A model generated the notes under the pieces. It was not told where the DNA came from. It did no database searches and saw only the letters and a program-made list of their open reading frames with translations. This document shows positions 12,459 to 13,818 of a DNA stretch of 13,818 nt, piece after piece (the first letter of the stretch is position 1; each line of letters begins with the position of its first letter). The translations under genes were made by a program, and so were the position numbers. The stretch is from Vicinamibacteria bacterium (GTDB lineage Bacteria; Acidobacteriota; Vicinamibacteria; Vicinamibacterales; 2-12-FULL-66-21). Where the stretch lies: NCBI GenBank assembly GCA_025937075.1, contig JAICSD010000063.1:1-13818 (forward strand), written 5' to 3'.

Positions 12459-13742
12459 ATGGCCTTCCGGGAGGGATTGGAATTCAGGGCACAGGCGTCG
12501 GGATGGAACGACGCGCGCAAGCTCGAATGGATATTGCGCCAGCTCCGCAGCACCGTACGCCGCGCCTTTCGTGAGACTCCCTTTTATCGCGATCGATTCA
12601 TCGAGGCAGGGTTCGATCCGAATGCGGAGTTCGGATTCGAGGATTTTGCGCGGCTGCCGATCGTGGATCGGGAAGACGTGCGCCAGGCGGGCGACCGAAT
12701 GTTCGGCGGCGCCGTCGCACCTGCCCAGATCGCGAGGGACGCGACCGGCGGATCGTCGGGCGCGCCGACGCAGATCCGCACGGGACCCCGAGAACGCGGC
12801 TGGCGCGAGAGCGGGATGGAGCACTTCATGCGCCGCCTCGGCCTCCCGGCGGGAAGTCGAACGGCGCTGCTCTGGGGGCATCATCTCGATCCGATGCAGC
12901 GCGACACGTTTCGGGAGCGCCTGCAGGACTGGCTTTTCAATCTCCGGCCGTTCGACTGCCTCCGCCTGTCGCCGGAAACGCTGGATCAGTACGATCGGGA
13001 GATGGCCGAGCTGCGCCCGAAGTGCCTCGTCGCCTACGCAAGCGCCGTAGCCGCTCTCGCGGCGCACCTCGATGCCCGCGGGATTGTGCCCGCGTATCCC
13101 ACCGGCCGGATCGTGACAGGCGCCGAGAAGCTGCTGCCGGATCAGCGCGCCATCGTGGAGAAGGTGTTCCGCTGCCCCGTTCACGAACGATACGGGGGGC
13201 GCGACGTCAGCGTGATCGCGTTTCAGATGAACGTGCCGGAGGCACTCGACTTCGAAACGGACTGGAGCCTTCTGCTCGTGGAGCCGGAAACGACGGACGA
13301 GATCTCCTCCATCCTGGTCACGAAGCTGCAGGCCGATGTGATGCCGATGATCCGTTATCGCGTAGGCGATCTGGCTCGGTTCCCCGCGGCGAGCGCGCCT
13401 GGCCGGCCGACCTTCCGCCTTCTGTCGGTCATCGGCCGCGAAGCGGATCGCGTGTGGCTGCCGGACGGCCGGTGGATGCACGGGCTGAGCTTTCCGCACC
13501 TGATGAAGGACCATCCCGTTCGCGAGTTTCAGATCCATCAGCGCGGCGATTACAGCGTGACAGTCCGCGTGTTGCCGGCCGCCTCTTTCACCGAGGAGAG
13601 CGGGCGTGCGATTCTTCAGATCGTCAAGGCGAATCTGCCGCAGCTGCCGGTGGAGCTGCAGCTCGTCGAAGCAATTCCACGCACGGCCTCGAACAAATGG
13701 CGTCCCGTGATCAGCGATGTGAGCGCGGGCCAACACGTGTAA
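12459..13742 (+). CDS. PaaK/CapK-type adenylate-forming enzyme
   Basis: The 427 residues match the phenylacetate-CoA ligase / CapK / coenzyme F390 synthetase group of adenylate-forming enzymes. Motifs are TPFYRDRF near the N-terminus, ATGGSSGAPT (95-104, the phosphate loop), YGGRD (245-249), PMIRYRVGD (296-304), GREADRVWLPDG (326-337) and a C-terminal Lys in NKWRPV (K413), the candidate catalytic Lys for adenylation. CapK relatives occur in capsular and exopolysaccharide gene clusters, so activation of a carboxylic acid there is more likely than phenylacetate breakdown, as no paa genes are near. ATG at 12459 fits the family N-terminus better than GTG at 12312. A further gene starts 11 bases after the stop. 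Confidence 0.85.
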   Translation: MAFREGLEFRAQASGWNDARKLEWILRQLRSTVRRAFRETPFYRDRFIEAGFDPNAEFGFEDFARLPIVDREDVRQAGDRMFGGAVAPAQIARDATGGSSGAPTQIRTGPRERGWRESGMEHFMRRLGLPAGSRTALLWGHHLDPMQRDTFRERLQDWLFNLRPFDCLRLSPETLDQYDREMAELRPKCLVAYASAVAALAAHLDARGIVPAYPTGRIVTGAEKLLPDQRAIVEKVFRCPVHERYGGRDVSVIAFQMNVPEALDFETDWSLLLVEPETTDEISSILVTKLQADVMPMIRYRVGDLARFPAASAPGRPTFRLLSVIGREADRVWLPDGRWMHGLSFPHLMKDHPVREFQIHQRGDYSVTVRVLPAASFTEESGRAILQIVKANLPQLPVELQLVEAIPRTASNKWRPVISDVSAGQHV

Positions 13743-13753
13743 CTCCCGAAGAG

Positions 13754-13818
13754 ATGAACCTCGGTCGGCCAGACGTCTTCGACATGCGCGTGGCGGGCGT
13801 CCGCCTGGCGGCGGCGAC
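13754..13818 (+). CDS. Start of a further gene, cut by the window edge
   Basis: An ATG at 13754, with GAAGAG immediately before it, opens a frame that continues to the window end, giving 21 residues (MNLGRPDVFDMRVAGVRLAA plus Ala). The pattern VFDMRVAGVRLAAA resembles the opening strand of WecG/TagA/CpsF-type glycosyltransferases, which would suit the CapK-like neighbour, but this is too short to be sure. Confidence 0.45.
   Translation, partial: MNLGRPDVFDMRVAGVRLAAA

Overview
The window is GC-rich and gene-dense. It carries seven genes on + at the left, five on - in the middle and a further + block at the right edge. The mixture of an ImuB/DnaE2 mutasome pair, a DUF4956 membrane protein, a Tat-exported DUF882 protein, a TRAP-like phosphatase and a eukaryote-like SET protein, with short dispersed repeats inside a coding gene, suggests an environmental Acidobacteriota-like bacterium, possibly Vicinamibacterales. 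That assignment is inference; no rRNA or other marker gene is present.

Left block (+, 1-7029). The 3' part of an imuB-like Y-family polymerase gene is followed 18 bases later by dnaE2, so this is the tail of an SOS-type translesion synthesis cassette. dnaE2 is unusual. Its reading frame is intact and its polymerase motifs are present, but it carries five arrays of 7-bp repeats, two short palindromic elements and a zinc ribbon, all tolerated in frame, and its PHP domain has lost several metal ligands. Then comes a tightly coupled three-gene unit: a lipoprotein with protein-kinase-like motifs, a DUF4956 membrane protein (1-base overlap) and a phospholipase-D-like protein (4-base overlap). A hairpin plus T-run that contains both convergent stop codons ends this block.

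Middle block (-, 11153 down to 7037). Two adjacent radical SAM genes, yajQ, a small secreted protein and a secreted TRAP-like metallophosphatase lie with gaps of 18, 24, 32 and -1 bases and may form one transcription unit. Each radical SAM gene has an extended -10-like element just upstream; one would give a leaderless mRNA, and the other includes the stop codon of the preceding gene.

Right block (+, 11303-13818). A Tat-exported DUF882/M15-type peptidase is followed by a SET-domain protein starting at TTG in the same frame, then a PaaK/CapK-type adenylate-forming enzyme and the first 21 codons of another gene. The last two suggest the edge of an exopolysaccharide or natural-product region.

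The best candidates for something new are the repeat-riddled dnaE2 with its zinc-ribbon insert, and the kinase-like lipoprotein / DUF4956 / HKD-protein operon facing a secreted phosphatase gene. No tRNA, rRNA, CRISPR array, transposase or integrase was seen.
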